A stretch of DNA of 64,000 nt from Syngnathus acus (taxonomy: Eukaryota; Chordata; Actinopteri; Syngnathiformes; Syngnathidae): NCBI RefSeq assembly GCF_901709675.1, contig NC_051096.1, positions 894,001 to 958,000 on the forward strand, read 5' to 3'. The first letter of the stretch is position 1. Each line of letters begins with the position of its first letter. This document shows, one piece after another, positions 34,543 through 45,159 of this stretch. The notes under the pieces were generated by a model, which was given only the letters and a program-made list of their open reading frames with translations, ran no database searches and had not been told where the DNA came from. The position numbers and the translations under genes are program-made.

Positions 34543-34689
34543 GTGGCAATTCTATTGACAATGTGCTGTACATGTGAGGCAGTCGAACACATTTTTGAAA
34601 TTCCCCCATATTTTTGGGGGTGAAAAGTAGGACATGTCCGGGGAAAAGAGGATGTCTGGTCACCCTAACATACATTCACTTCACCCACT

Positions 34690-35055
34690 GTCACACATTG
34701 TCCATTCATCATCTTTCCAATTTTGTCATTTTGTACGGAATTATGTGAAGATTTGGGTGTGACATCATCAATTCGTTAATGTTCCCTGACTATGCAAAGT
34801 TCTTACTCACCACTTACTATGCATTTGTTTGTTTGTTCTTTTGCCACACAATGTACTTACTTACTTCATCACATTCCTAGTTTAATCATGCTTCCAACTA
34901 TTTATTTTCATAGTTAAGCAAAACATTTCCCTCTGTCCAGAACATTCGGTAATAATCTAAAGCTGGCGTCTACCATTAGGCGACATACGACGTCACATCA
35001 AGCATGAATCAAAACACAAGATATAATCAAGTACTGAACATTCTTAGACACCTTT
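34690..35055 (-). mobile_element. Diverged, truncated LTR fragment (first family)
   Basis: Shares GTGACATCATCAATT, AATGTTCCCTGACTATGC and AAACATTTCCCTCTGTCC with the LTRs at 20-33 kb but is clearly more diverged and lacks both ends. At about 34610-34680 upstream lies another old repeat edge (GGTGTGGTCACCC-like). Confidence 0.75.
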
Positions 35056-35447
35056 GACAGTTCACATCCGGGGGGTGGCGGCAAAGGGCTATAGTCTGCG
35101 TCTGCCGTTAAATGACGAGAAGAAGAAGAAGAAGAAAAAGTACATCAGTAGCTGCAGCTGACCAAACTAGTAGGACACAACCTTCTATAGCAACTTCTGT
35201 GCCTGTTTGTTTGTTTTGTTTCTTATTCGTAATTAACCCCCTCTGCTAAATAATTATTTCTGATCGAGTGCTGAACGGACTGCAGCCTTCACACGGGACG
35301 TCCATCACTACGACTAAGTCTCTGCGCGGGCTGATGCTCCTCGGGCGACTTAGATTATCTGACTTTTGTCGCTAACAAAGAAAAACACATTTTCAATAAG
35401 AGCTCAAGTGCGAATCTATTGGGATTTAGTTGAATTGTTGGGTGAAC
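35056..35447 (+). other. Upstream region of the zinc-finger gene
   Basis: A GAAGAA simple repeat (about 35118-35134) is followed by unique-looking sequence that probably holds the promoter and 5' UTR. No TATA box is evident. GC content rises around 35270-35345. Confidence 0.4.
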
Positions 35448-35568
35448 ATGTGTGGAAGAACGACAACAAAGTACAAGGTGGAACTTCGTGGAATAAAAGA
35501 GGACGACCAACATCTTCAACTGCTGGGTGAGGTTTGCATCCAGCCTCGCGTTGTGCTACACAGAGCAG
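35448..35568 (+). CDS. C2H2 zinc-finger gene, coding exon 1
   Basis: The ATG at 35448 opens 40 codons, MCGRTTTKYKVELRG through IQPRVVLHRA, then the frame meets a GTTTGT donor at 35569. This short N-terminal module (MC-RTT-KY-EEL..QPRVVLHRAD) is shared by a large group of teleost C2H2 genes. The phase-1 donor joins to the AC of exon 2 at 40159 to make the expected Asp of HRAD followed by SSQDLSR. The upstream codons in frame lack an ATG, so the start is clear. The product is presumably a nuclear DNA-binding repressor; targets unknown. Confidence 0.82.
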
Positions 35569-35795
35569 GTTTGTACACTTCTTACTCTCATTTACTTTGT
35601 AAAGAACGGCCTTCAATCGTTACAAGTAGGAATATCTTTTTATTTCAGTGCAATATTCATTTATTGTCATGGTGGCCATATGTCATTGAGCAAATGCGTT
35701 CAAGGATTTTGCCTATGGGACGTTTTGAGGCTCGTTTAAGTCCGCAGAACACCGCATTAGCGTTTAAACACATCCGGTTTTCAAAACAAGATGCC

Positions 35796-36105
35796 GATCC
35801 ATCCTTCAATTCATTTTCCACACCGCTTGTCCCCACGGGAGTCGCGGGCGTGCTGGAGCCTATCCTTGCAGTCATTGGGAAGCGGGGGGGACACTCAGAG
35901 ACGAACAACCGTCCGCACTCGCACTCACACCAACCGGCAATTTGGAGTGCTCAATCGGCCTACCATGCACGTTTTTTGTTTTTTCTTCTGTGGGAGGAAA
36001 CAGAAGAAAAAAAGAAGAAAACAGACACTGAGACTACATGCAAACATTACACACGGAGTACATGCAAACTCCACACGCGGGAGGGCCGGAGCGAAAACAC
36101 AAACT
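35796..36105 (-). mobile_element. tRNA-derived SINE or LINE-tail repeat, truncated
   Basis: Related to 51845-52165: shared words CGCTTGTCCCCAC-GG, GGGCGTGCTGGAGCCTATC and ATGCAAACTCCACAC. The tRNA-like head is missing here. Sits in the zinc-finger gene intron. Confidence 0.65.
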
Positions 36106-36259
36106 CCAGCCAAATCGGCCACTACAGGTTAATTAAAGGCCATATCATAGAAATGTGTCTTTAGACGTGTCTTAAATGTTTCTACTGAGGTAGCAGTTCT
36201 AATATCCATTGGTAGGGCATTCCAAAGCTCTGGAGCCCGAATAGAAAATGCTCTAGACT
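36106..36259 (-). mobile_element. L2 LINE 3' fragment
   Basis: Nearly identical to 6018-6167: TTAAAGGCCATATCATAGAA, CATTGGTAGGGCATTCCAAA and GAATAGAAAATGCTCTAGA. On the minus strand it encodes SFGMPYQWILELLPQ out of frame with the intact APELWNALPMD version. Interrupted by the hAT at 36260. Confidence 0.8.
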
Positions 36260-37045
36260 AGACATGGGCAAACTACGGCCCGTGGGCCACATCCAGCCCA
36301 CGGGGCTGTTTAATCCGGCCCACCAAACCTGAATAAATTGTATTATTAAACTTTTTTTTTGGTCATTTTCCCTGCAATTACTATGTTTCCCCAAGAGATG
36401 GGGAAGCGCTTGCCCGCGCATTTACTCCCGGAAGCCGTGTCAGAAGCTCGGTGCACACTCACAAGTGCGTGTACGTACTAAGTAGTACGGACCCGGCGCA
36501 ATCCGCGCTCTATTTCCATCAGTGCCGAATTTCGAGTGTGGGCTGTGACGTCAGCATTCTCGTAATTCACCCGCTGAGCTTTCACATACAGTTTTACGCT
36601 AATGCCACCCACAAACCTTCCCCTGGAACCCTTCCATTAAAATGAGTGGCCCGAGGAAAAGAAAAGTGGACACTGAGTGCCGAGTGTTTAAAAAAAGAGT
36701 GGACAATTTGGCTCTACCTACGTGTGTGAGCAGACGTTCAGCCACATGAACGTCAACAAAGCCCGTCACAGATCTAGGTTAACGGACCGACACCTCAGCT
36801 CAATCCTAAGAATTACCACAACAAATTTTACTCCAGACCATGATGCACTTGCAAATAAGGGAGACCAACAATACTATTGATTTCTTTATTACTTTATTTA
36901 GATGTATTCTTTCACTGATTCTTCAAGATGATGTATTTGGTCAGAATGTTTGCCGTTTGATGTGATTTCACCTCATTAGATAAACATATTTCATAAATCT
37001 GACCTGCAGGCGCTGAAGTGATGGAAACTATTATTCATAATAACA
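36260..37045 (+). mobile_element. hAT (Charlie-like) element, second copy, 3'-truncated
   Basis: Starts AGACATGGGCAAACTACGGC, the mirror of the right end of 6168-7206, at the same TCTAGA of the same L2 sequence but in the opposite orientation. It contains ATGAGTGGCCCGAGGAAAAG (about 36642, MSGPRKRKVD) followed directly by the C-terminal MNVNKARHRSRLTDRHL block, so the internal deletion of the transposase is the same in both copies. Its right end is cut off by the LINE at about 37046. Confidence 0.82.
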
Positions 37046-39368
37046 ATGTCGTATATAAACTCCGCTTTCATTCCAGAACTACACGATCTACTCACTACCC
37101 TCTGTACCTCCACTTCCTCTAATCTAACCATACTAGGTGATGTTAACATCCATGTCGACACCCCCTCCCGCCCCCCTGCCTCTGAGCTGTTGCAACTATT
37201 GGACTGTTTACACCTCACTCAACATGTAAATGTCCCCACTCATGACAAAGGGCATACACTTGACCTTGTCATCTCCTCATCGGCCATAAGCAACCTACAA
37301 GTTCACGAGGTCGGTGTGTCTGACCACAAACTTATTCAAATGGAACTGCCTTTCCCACGCCCCCACTCCAAACCCAAGCGGCAAATCTCATTCAGAAATT
37401 TCAAAAACATCAACCAAGACACTATAGCACAGGACCTCCAGCTTCTCCTCCTCTGCAACCTTTCCATCAGTCAGCAAGGCAGTGGACCATTACAATAACT
37501 CTTTGGCCAAACTTCTAGGTATCCACGCCCCCCAAAAAACCAAAACAGTCACTTTTTCACGCTCAGCCCCCTGGTACACCAGTGAGCTGCGTCTGATGAA
37601 GTCAACTGGACGCATCCTGGAGCGTCATCTCAAAGCCTCAGGATTGACCGTGCACAAACAGGCCTACAAAGAACATCAGAAGGCCTACTCAAAAGCCCTT
37701 GGGACTGCACGTGCCCAGTTCTACTCCAATATCATAAACAATACCCCTGGAAATTCAAAACAGCTCTTTTCAACCACTTTCTCAAACCCCAACCCACCAC
37801 TCCAACAGAATCCTCAGAGGTAGTGTGCAATAACTTTATGACCTTCTTTACCGCTAAGGTTGACAACATCCGCACCAGCTCCTCCCCCCTTCCTTCCACC
37901 CGGGACAGTCCAGCCTCTCCGCTGCTTCTCCCCTATCTTGCAGTCGGAGGTAGAGGACACCCAGCATGGTGCTCTCCACAGCCCAGGTGGAGAGAGGACT
38001 GGCCAGGCTCAAGGTGAAGAAGGCGACTGGTCCAGATGGCATCACCTCCAGGCTGCTCAGATCCTGCTCCGGGCAACTGTGCAGGATTGTGGAGCACATG
38101 TTCAACATGAGCCTGAGGCTGCACAGGGTACCACAGCTGTGGAAGACGTCCTGCGTGGTACCGGTGCCCAAGTCATCTCGCCCCAGTGACTTCAACCACT
38201 ACCGGCCGGTGGCCCTGACATCCCACCTGGCGAAGACCCTGGAGAGGCTGGTCCTCCACCACCTGCGCCCCCTGGTGAGCTCCTCCGCCGACCCCCTGCA
38301 GTTCGCCTACCGGCCGAGCATCGGGGTTGAGGACGCCGTCATCTTCCTCATGCAGAGGTCCCTGGCCCACCTGGAGCGGGCTGGAAGCACTGTGAGGATC
38401 ATGTTTTATGATTTCTTCAGTGCCTTCAACACCATCCAGCCAGAACTGCTGGGGAACAAACTGCACCATGCTGGAGCCTGCCAGCAGCTGACATCATGGG
38501 TCCTGGACTTCCTCACAAACAGACCACAGTTTGTGAGGACAGGAGGCCGTGTGTCTGACACGGTGGTCTGCAACACAGGAGCTCCACAGGGTACCGTCCT
38601 GGCCCCCCTCCTCTTTACCATCTACACAGCTGACTTCACCCGCCACACATCAACCTGCCACCTCCAGAGGTTCTCGGACGACTCCGCCATCGTCGGTCTC
38701 ATTAACGACGGAGACGAGACGGAGTACCGAGGACTGAATCACAGATTCGTGGACTGGTGCCAGCGGAACCGCCTCCAGATTAACTCTGGAAAAACAAAGG
38801 AGCTGGTGGTGGACTTCCGCCGGCGCAAAGTCCCCCCCTCGCCGGTGAACATCCAGGGAACGGACGTAGAGATTGTGGACTCTTACAAGTGCCTGGGTGT
38901 TCACCTGAACAATAAACTGGACTGGACTGGTAACACTCAGGCCCTATACAAGAAGGGCCAGAGCAGACTCCACCTGCTGCGCAGACTGAGGTCCTTCGGA
39001 GTGAGGGACGGCCTCCTAAGGACCTTCTACGACTCTGTGGTGGCGTCCGCCATTTTTTATGGGGTGGTCTGCTGGAGCAGCGGCATCACTGCAGCGGAGA
39101 GGAAGAGGCTGGACAAGGTGGTGAAGAAAGCCGGCTCTGTCCTGGGCTGCAGTCTGGACCGGGTGGAGGTGGTGGGGAGAGGAGGATGGTGGCTAAGCTG
39201 TCCTCCATCATGGACAACGTCTCCCACCCCCTTCATGAGACTGTCAGGGCCCTGGAGAGCTCCATCAGTGACCGGCTTCGTCACCCACAATGCACCACCG
39301 AGAGGCATCGCAGGTCCTTCCTCCCTGCTGCCATCAGACTGTATAACCAGGCTAATCACTGTAGCTAA
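37046..39368 (+). pseudogene. LINE ORF2 (endonuclease end and reverse transcriptase), frameshifted
   Basis: 37046-37495 holds the endonuclease C-terminus (TILGDVNIHVD, DLVISSSAISN, SDHKLI). 37482-38017 holds the linker in broken frames (APWYTSELRLMKSTGR). 37966 onward is a 400-codon intact reverse transcriptase: ATGPDGITSRLL, HYRPVALTSHLAKTLERL, QFAYRPSIGVEDAV, MFYDFFSAFNTI, TGAPQGTVLAPLLFTIYT and RFSDDSAIVGL. The catalytic box is FSDD rather than YADD and the A-box reads YDFFSAFN. A frameshift at about 39175 moves the C-terminal RLRHPQCTTERHRRSFLPAA block to another frame (39186-39368). Confidence 0.9.
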
Positions 39369-39703
39369 CGGACAATAATTACGTGCAATAATAACGTGCA
39401 ATAACCGTATGTGCAATCATATGTGCAATATCTGTCTACCTCATACTCTTTTCACCTGCTTTTTTTGCACTGTTTTTATATTCTTTTGCACTATTTTTTT
39501 TATCTAATACTTTTTTTATCTCCACTGTATATTGTGTATATGCTGTCCATATTTTTTTTAAATTATATATATCTCTTACTTTTTTTAAAATCTTTTATCC
39601 CCTTCCCGCATGCATGTGTGTGTATATGTTAAGTGTACTGCTGCTTACACAGGAGTTTCCCCATTGAGGGAATAATAAAGGATTATCTTATCTTATCTTA
39701 TCC
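37046..39703 (+). mobile_element. Rex1/CR1-like LINE, 5'-truncated
   Basis: Covers the end of the endonuclease, the whole reverse transcriptase and a 3' UTR ending AATAAAGGATTATCTTATC with a CTTAT tail. It is in the intron of the zinc-finger gene in sense orientation, so its own AATAAA (about 39670) could truncate the host transcript. Confidence 0.88.
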
Positions 39704-40158
39704 AGCAGCTATGCGCAGCTAAAGGACTTGCAAAACAGCATCTGGTATTCGGCATAATTGAGTCTTTGGAAGAAATATATTTTTTATTGGTAAAAGACAA
39801 TCTAAAAATAGAGGAAATAAAAAAGAAATCTCACCTAATAATTTTTTTTCATTTAGATGAATTTTACATTGCAGTAAGCTGTATTTTTGTGTCAAGACAA
39901 GTAAAGCCGTATCTCACTGAGATACAAGTTAAGGGCCTTGAATAATAATGTATAAAGACACTTTATCTGAAATAATCACTGAAATGCTTCTGACTGGGCC
40001 ACCATTATAAAATGTGCAAGGACGGACCCTGTGGCAAGTCTATCTGCAAATAATAAAAAAAATAAAAAATAACTTGCCAGCAGTTCGTAAATTTGCTAAT
40101 GTCAAGTAGTAATCTAAATCATTTGGTTCACCTATTAACTTTCGTTTTATGTTTGCAG
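39704..40158 (+). other. 3' end of the zinc-finger gene intron
   Basis: AT-rich unique-looking sequence that ends in TTTTATGTTTGCAG, a good acceptor at 40157-40158. No gene or clear repeat inside. Confidence 0.6.
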
Positions 40159-40325
40159 ACAGCAGTCAAGACCTGAGCAGACCAGAGCGCCGACACATTA
40201 AAGAGGAAGAGAAGGACAAAGAGATCCCACACCTTAATGAGCAAAAGGACCAGGTGTGCTCTTTCATCAAAAAAGAGGAACCAGAGCAACTTTGCATAAA
40301 AGAGGAGGGAGGAGATCCCCACTAC
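40159..40325 (+). CDS. C2H2 zinc-finger gene, exon 2 before the LINE insertion
   Basis: After the acceptor, AC completes the Asp codon and 55 codons follow: SSQDLSRPERRHIKEEEKDK, then IKKEEPEQLCIKEEGG. The repeated IKEEE motifs are typical of the acidic linker in this teleost family. The frame is interrupted at 40326 by an L2-type LINE. Without it, the next codon would be the ATG at 41052, in the same frame. Confidence 0.85.
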
Positions 40326-41051
40326 ATTCCTGGGAGTCCACATCACAGACGACCTCACCTGGACTGTGAACACCACAACACTGGTCAAGAGGGCACAGAA
40401 GCGCTTGTACTTCCTGCGGAGGATGAGGAGAGCCCACCTGCCCCCACCCATCATGAGGACGTTCTACCGAAGCACCATAGAGAGCATTCTGACAAGCTGT
40501 CTCTCGGTGTGGTGTGGAGGTTGCAGCGCCTCCGATTGGAAGAACCTGAGGAGAGTGGTGAGGACAGCAGAGAGGATCATCGGGGCTCCTCTTCCCTCCA
40601 TTCAGGACTTGTCATCCCAGCGCTGCGTGTCCCGAGCCCGAAATATTATCAGTGACCCATCACACCCCCACCATGGACTGTTCTCCCTGCTGCCCTCTGG
40701 GAAGAGGTTTCGCAGCATCCGCTGCAGGTCCACCAGGTTCTGCAATAGTTTTTTCCCTGCTGTCGTCAGACTGCTGAACATTCAAACGTAGCATTCCTCT
40801 GCACACTTGTAAATACTGTTTTTGTCTCCTGCACTGTTCACATACTTTATCACTGCTGCACTTTGTACTTTATAATTATCTTATCTCATATTTTTATATA
40901 GAATGTCACTTTTTTTTTTTTTTTTTTAACCAGCCGAAATACCTCTACATTGCTGAAAGCCGTATGCAACGAAATTTCGTTTTGTACACACCTAGTGTTG
41001 ACAAAATGACAATAAAGTTCTGTCTAAGTCTAAGTCTAAGTCTAAGTCTAC
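40326..41051 (+). mobile_element. L2-type LINE inserted in the zinc-finger coding exon
   Basis: A 5'-truncated LINE encoding the ORF2 C-terminus (LGVHITDDLTW-type start, then VKRAQKRLYFLRRMRRAH, SCLSVWCGGCSASDWKNL and a stop at about 40788), a 3' UTR with AATAAAGTTCTG and a (CTAAGT)n tail. A 6-bp duplication CTACAT is visible at 40322-40327 and 41048-41053. The frame entering from the zinc-finger exon runs out in an unrelated LINE frame at 40655. Confidence 0.9.
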
Positions 41052-42086
41052 ATGAAAGGGGAGGAGAAAGAAAAGGATTTCTGCAGGATGCCATCGACTC
41101 TTGTTTCTTTGAACAGTATAGATGAGGGTCAACGTGAGGCAAGCAGAGAGGCGGAGCCTCCAATCAGCAGCTCAAGTCAGCACATAACAGAAGATGATGG
41201 ACGCTACTGTGGAGGATCACAAGCAGACGGCCTCTTAGCTCCACTATCAGACAGTGATGAGATGTCGTCACATCCTCCTGGCTCTGAAGATGATGAGTCA
41301 AGCGGTGATATTTCATATCACTCTGAAAACAAACAGTGGAAATGTTCTCAGTGCTGGAAAATGTTTGCTGTCAAGGGGAGTTTGAAAGAACACATGAGAA
41401 CTCACACTGGTGAGAAACCTTTTTCCTGCTCAGATTGTGGCCAAAGATTTTCTCAGAAAGGAAACTTAAAAATACACACAAGAACCCACACTGGTGAGAA
41501 ACCTTTTTTTTGCACAGTTTGTGGCCAAAGATTCTCACATAAAGTAAGCTTAGAAAGACACATGAGAACCCACACTGGTGAGAAACCTTTTTCTTGCACA
41601 GTTTGTGGCCAAGGATTTTCTCAGAAGGGAAGCTTAAAAAGACACATGGGAACCCACAACAGCGAGAAACCTTGTTCCTGCTCAGATTGTGGCCAAGGAT
41701 TTTCTCAGAAGGGAACCTTCAAAATACACACAACAAAGCACATTGGTGGGAAACCTTTTTCTTGTACAGTTTGTGGCCGAAGATTCTCAGACAAGGGAAA
41801 CTTAAAAAGACACACGAGAACCCACATTGGTGAGAAACCTTTTTCTTGCACAGTTTGTGGCCAAAGATTCTCAGACAAGGGAAGCTTAAAAAGACACACA
41901 AGAACCCACACTGGTGAGAAACCTTTTTCTTGCACAGTTTGCGGTCGAAGATTCTCAGACAAGGGAAACTTAAAAATTCACATGAGAATTCACACTGGTG
42001 AGAAACCTTTTTCTTGCACAGTTTGTAGCCAAAGATTCTCTCAGAAGGGAAGCTTAAAAAGTCACACAAGAACCCACACTGGTTAG
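41052..42086 (+). CDS. C2H2 zinc-finger gene, finger-array part after the LINE
   Basis: 345 codons including the stop. The N-terminal ~95 residues are an acidic/serine linker ([30 protein letters not shown]); nine C2H2 fingers then run from [10 protein letters not shown] (about 41338) to [19 protein letters not shown]. Every finger keeps CxxC..HxxxH, and most linkers read THTGEKPF; the exceptions are NSEKPC, IGGKPF and IGEKPF. Fingers 6 to 8 are almost identical ([15 protein letters not shown]), which suggests recent internal duplication. The stop after THTG leaves a tenth degenerate finger outside the frame. With the LINE upstream, a functional product needs use of the internal ATG at 41052 or removal of the LINE from the transcript. 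Confidence 0.88.
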   Translation: MKGEEKEKDFCRMPSTLVSLNSIDEGQREASREAEPPISSSSQHITEDDGRYCGGSQADGLLAPLSDSDEMSSHPPGSEDDESSGDISYHSENKQWKCSQCWKMFAVKGSLKEHMRTHTGEKPFSCSDCGQRFSQKGNLKIHTRTHTGEKPFFCTVCGQRFSHKVSLERHMRTHTGEKPFSCTVCGQGFSQKGSLKRHMGTHNSEKPCSCSDCGQGFSQKGTFKIHTTKHIGGKPFSCTVCGRRFSDKGNLKRHTRTHIGEKPFSCTVCGQRFSDKGSLKRHTRTHTGEKPFSCTVCGRRFSDKGNLKIHMRIHTGEKPFSCTVCSQRFSQKGSLKSHTRTHTG

Positions 42087-42404
42087 AAACCTTTTTCCTG
42101 GTCGGGTTGTGGCCAAACATTTCCTTGAAAGTATCAGATTAAGATTCACAAGTGTGTTGGGGAGATGAGCAGTGATCCATGAAGTTTGCGCTTCTTATCT
42201 GAGCAGACTTCATAAGTCCATGCATCATGGATACAAATATTTTATGTACCTTTTTGTTGGGATGCCAAACATTTTCCTTTACTGAAATGTGAAAATTTCA
42301 TATTTCAGTTGTAATGAATTTGAAAATATGATAAAATGTCATCAGGGTTAATCGTTTTTGATGTTCTGTTATAGCACAAGTTTTTTTGTTTTTATTTGTG
42401 GTTT
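42087..42404 (+). other. Probable 3' UTR of the zinc-finger gene
   Basis: Starts with a degenerate finger (codons like SWSGCGQTFP then stop). AT-rich afterward. I see no canonical AATAAA before the next repeat begins at about 42405. Confidence 0.5.
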
Positions 42405-43205
42405 TTACCGTATTTTCACGACCAAAGGGCGCACCGTACTAAACGCCGCAGTCTCCGTTATGTGTGGCATTACTGTATTTAACACACACGTAGGGCGCAC
42501 CGCATCTTAGGGCGCATGCATGCCATGATTTATGGTAAACAAACAAAAAACGTCACGGGAGCAAGAAAGTGAATTCGGTTGTACTTTATTCTACTGTTTA
42601 ACCATGTACGCTACTGTACTTACATTATTGTTGATTGATATTCATACGCAAATCCGTCCGTCCTTATCTTCTGTATCCAAATCAAACAGTTGGGCAAGTT
42701 CGCCATCTGACATGCAAATTTCCCTCATCATTGTCTCGTCACCGTCACGTTGCTCTTCGGCAATGATCCCGGCTTTCCAGGAAGCTTGAATTGTGCCTCG
42801 TAAGCATGTCTTTGTCTATGCGGAGGTACGTATTCCCCTACGTGTCACGTCCAGTCCTCTTATTGTGCCTCGTAAGCAAACGTAAACGTGAGCAAACGGG
42901 TGCCTGTATATCACGTCTCTACGTGTTGCATCCAGTCGTCTGATTGGTTTACCGCCCCGACCAACGTAAAATGTAATGTCCTCTGATTGGTTCATCGGGT
43001 GCCTGTATATTAAGTCTCTAGTGGCGGAAGCCACACAAAACAATGGCGGCGAAGGTACATACTCCTCTACGTGTTACGTCTAGTCCGCTGATTGTTTTGT
43101 TTTTGTCCCGATCTACGTCTACGCCTGTATATTACGGAAGCCACACAAAACAACTTTACAGATTTTTGAGTTTGGTCCACACAAAAGGCGCACCTTCATT
43201 GATTT
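42405..43205. mobile_element. Degraded TIR element (GGGCGCACC family)
   Basis: The left end TACCGTATTTTCACGACCAA followed by AGGGCGCACCG words resembles the ends of the element at 53282-54896. Near the right side ACAAAAGGCGCACCTTCATT occurs, but the last bases of the terminus are lost. The interior has a 60-bp direct-repeat pattern (ACGTGTTACGTCTAGTC / TACGTGTCACGTCCAGTC around 42838-43083). Confidence 0.6.
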
Positions 43206-43624
43206 TACGTTTTTTTTTTTCTGTAAATGCTTTTGTCAAGATTAATTTTTTTTACTTTTAGTATCATTTTTTGTACTATAGTTAAAGGCCACATTGGTTG
43301 GATAAAAGATGGATGATAGGACTTACAGAAGTACAGATATATAGTTGGGTTGAAATTAAATGAATTCGAACCGAAAAATTGGTTTTCAAATTTCAAGATG
43401 TCAAATCGTTGGACTTTTAATTTGAACTATCATACAGCATCCATTGTTTGTCAAATAAGCAAAGGATTAAATAAATTGCACTTTGAGAAAACCAAGATGG
43501 ATAACTGGATGAAAATCTGACTAAAATGATTTTTTTTCATTATATAATAAAACACTTGATGTAAAAGTAATTCTGTTCTTTTGGTTTGTCGGCTGTTTGC
43601 TTCCAGATCGGGTCTGCAAATGAG
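43206..43624. other. AT-rich spacer
   Basis: No coding feature or recognised repeat end. Partial similarity in composition to the flanking foldback arm. Confidence 0.4.
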
Positions 43625-43989
43625 ACTAGAAAATACAATTCCTGGAGAAATTACGTGTGAAGGCGAAGAAGCTGAAAAAATCTTGGGGATTGCTTTTCGC
43701 ATTAAACGCAAAAAATGATGAATATATATAAATATTTGGGGAATGCTACAGAATGATGTTGAAAGTTGGAACGAGTTGAATCAGTCAAATAACATAGGAA
43801 TAAGAAGGGGAAAACCACAATTTTTTATAATTTTACGTGAATTTTAAAGTTGCAAATTTAGAATGTTTGGTAAGTGACAAGTTGTAGAATAGGTAGGCAT
43901 AAGATGCAGAGTTAAATGTTTGAATGTGTTGAATTGGTGGCTAAATAAAGAAATTAGAAGGTAAAAACGAAATTTATGGCACTTCTGTT

Positions 43990-44520
43990 TGTTTGGGGGA
44001 CTTCCGGTTCAAATTAAGGCAAATCCGGTTTAATTGGGTCACTTCCGGTACGTTTGGGGGCACTTCCGGTTCAAATGAGGTCACTTCTGTTTTAGCTGAG
44101 GCACTTCCGGTTTGTTTTGAGTCACTTCCGGATAAGGTGAGGTCACTTCCGGTTTATTTGGGACACTTCCGGTGTGTTTGGAGTCACTTCCGGTTTAGTC
44201 TAGGACACTTACGGTTTATTTGGGGGCACGTTCGGTTTAATTTAGCTCACTTCCGGTTTGTTTGAAATCACTTCCGGGTTGTTTGGGGCCACTTCCAGTT
44301 TAAATGAGGTTGCTACTGGTTTATTTGGGGCACTTCTGGTTTAATTTATGTCACTTCCGGTTTGATTTGGGGCACTTCTGGTTTGATTTGGGGCACTTCT
44401 GGTTCACTTCCTGTTAAAATTGGAGCACTTCTAGTTCACTTCCTGTTCATTACTGGGCACTTCCTGTTTGTTTTGGGGCACTTCCGGTTCACTTCGTTGA
44501 TTCTGGGGCACTTCTGGGTC
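43990..44520. repeat. Left array of CACTTCCGG units (ETS-type sites)
   Basis: About 25 units of roughly 20 bp, of the form GGGG-CACTTCCGGTTTATTT. About eleven contain exact CACTTCCGG, the complement of the ETS-family consensus CCGGAAGTG; others read CACTTCTGG or CACTTCCTG. It is followed at 44526-44539 by AAGATGGCCGCCAT, a YY1-type site. Two more exact CACTTCCGG units are at 45751-45822. Confidence 0.9.
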
Positions 44521-45159
44521 AATCCAAGATGGCCGCCATACTGTGGAAGTGGGGATGAAGGGGTGAATTGAGTAAGCACAGTGGGGGTGAAGGGGGTGAA
44601 TATGGTAAGCATAAGGTGAACAGTAGGAACGGGTTGAATCAGTTGAAAAATGTAGAAATTAGAAGGGAAACCGAAAATTTGCCGTGAATTTCAAAATTGA
44701 AAATATGGAATTTTTGGTAAATGGGAAGTTGTGGAATAGGTAGGCAAAAGAGGAAAAGTTTAAAGTTGGAATGGGTTGAACCGGTGAAAAATGAAATTTT
44801 GTGAAATTCTGCGCAAATTGAAAACGTGAAATTTTTTTATTTGGCAATTTTGGGAATATCGAAAATCTTCCCCAATGTGAATTGAATGTGCTGAATTATA
44901 TGAATTTCAAACTGGAACGACGTAAATGTGAAATGTTGAATGTACCATTAAGAATGAATGAGGAAACGTTTGCTGGAAATTTACGAATTTTGTGAAAACA
45001 AAACATTTTTGGAAAAATGGAAGCAATGGTGTCATGAATATTTGGAATAAATTAAAAGTGGAATGAAGTGAATCAGTTAAAGTATGTGGAAGTAGTCAAG
45101 AAACAGGGGAATAAGTAGAAAAAGCTGAAAACATCTCGGGGAATGCTTTTTGCGTTAAG

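Noticed and set aside
35430-36164. 244-codon frame running from the zinc-finger exon 1 into the intron
   Set aside because: Only the first 40 codons from the ATG at 35448 belong to the gene; the rest reads through a donor site into repeat sequence.
41719-42120. 133-codon minus-strand frame with KKVSHQCGF repeats
   Set aside because: Antisense shadow of the zinc-finger linkers (TGEKPF-type codons).
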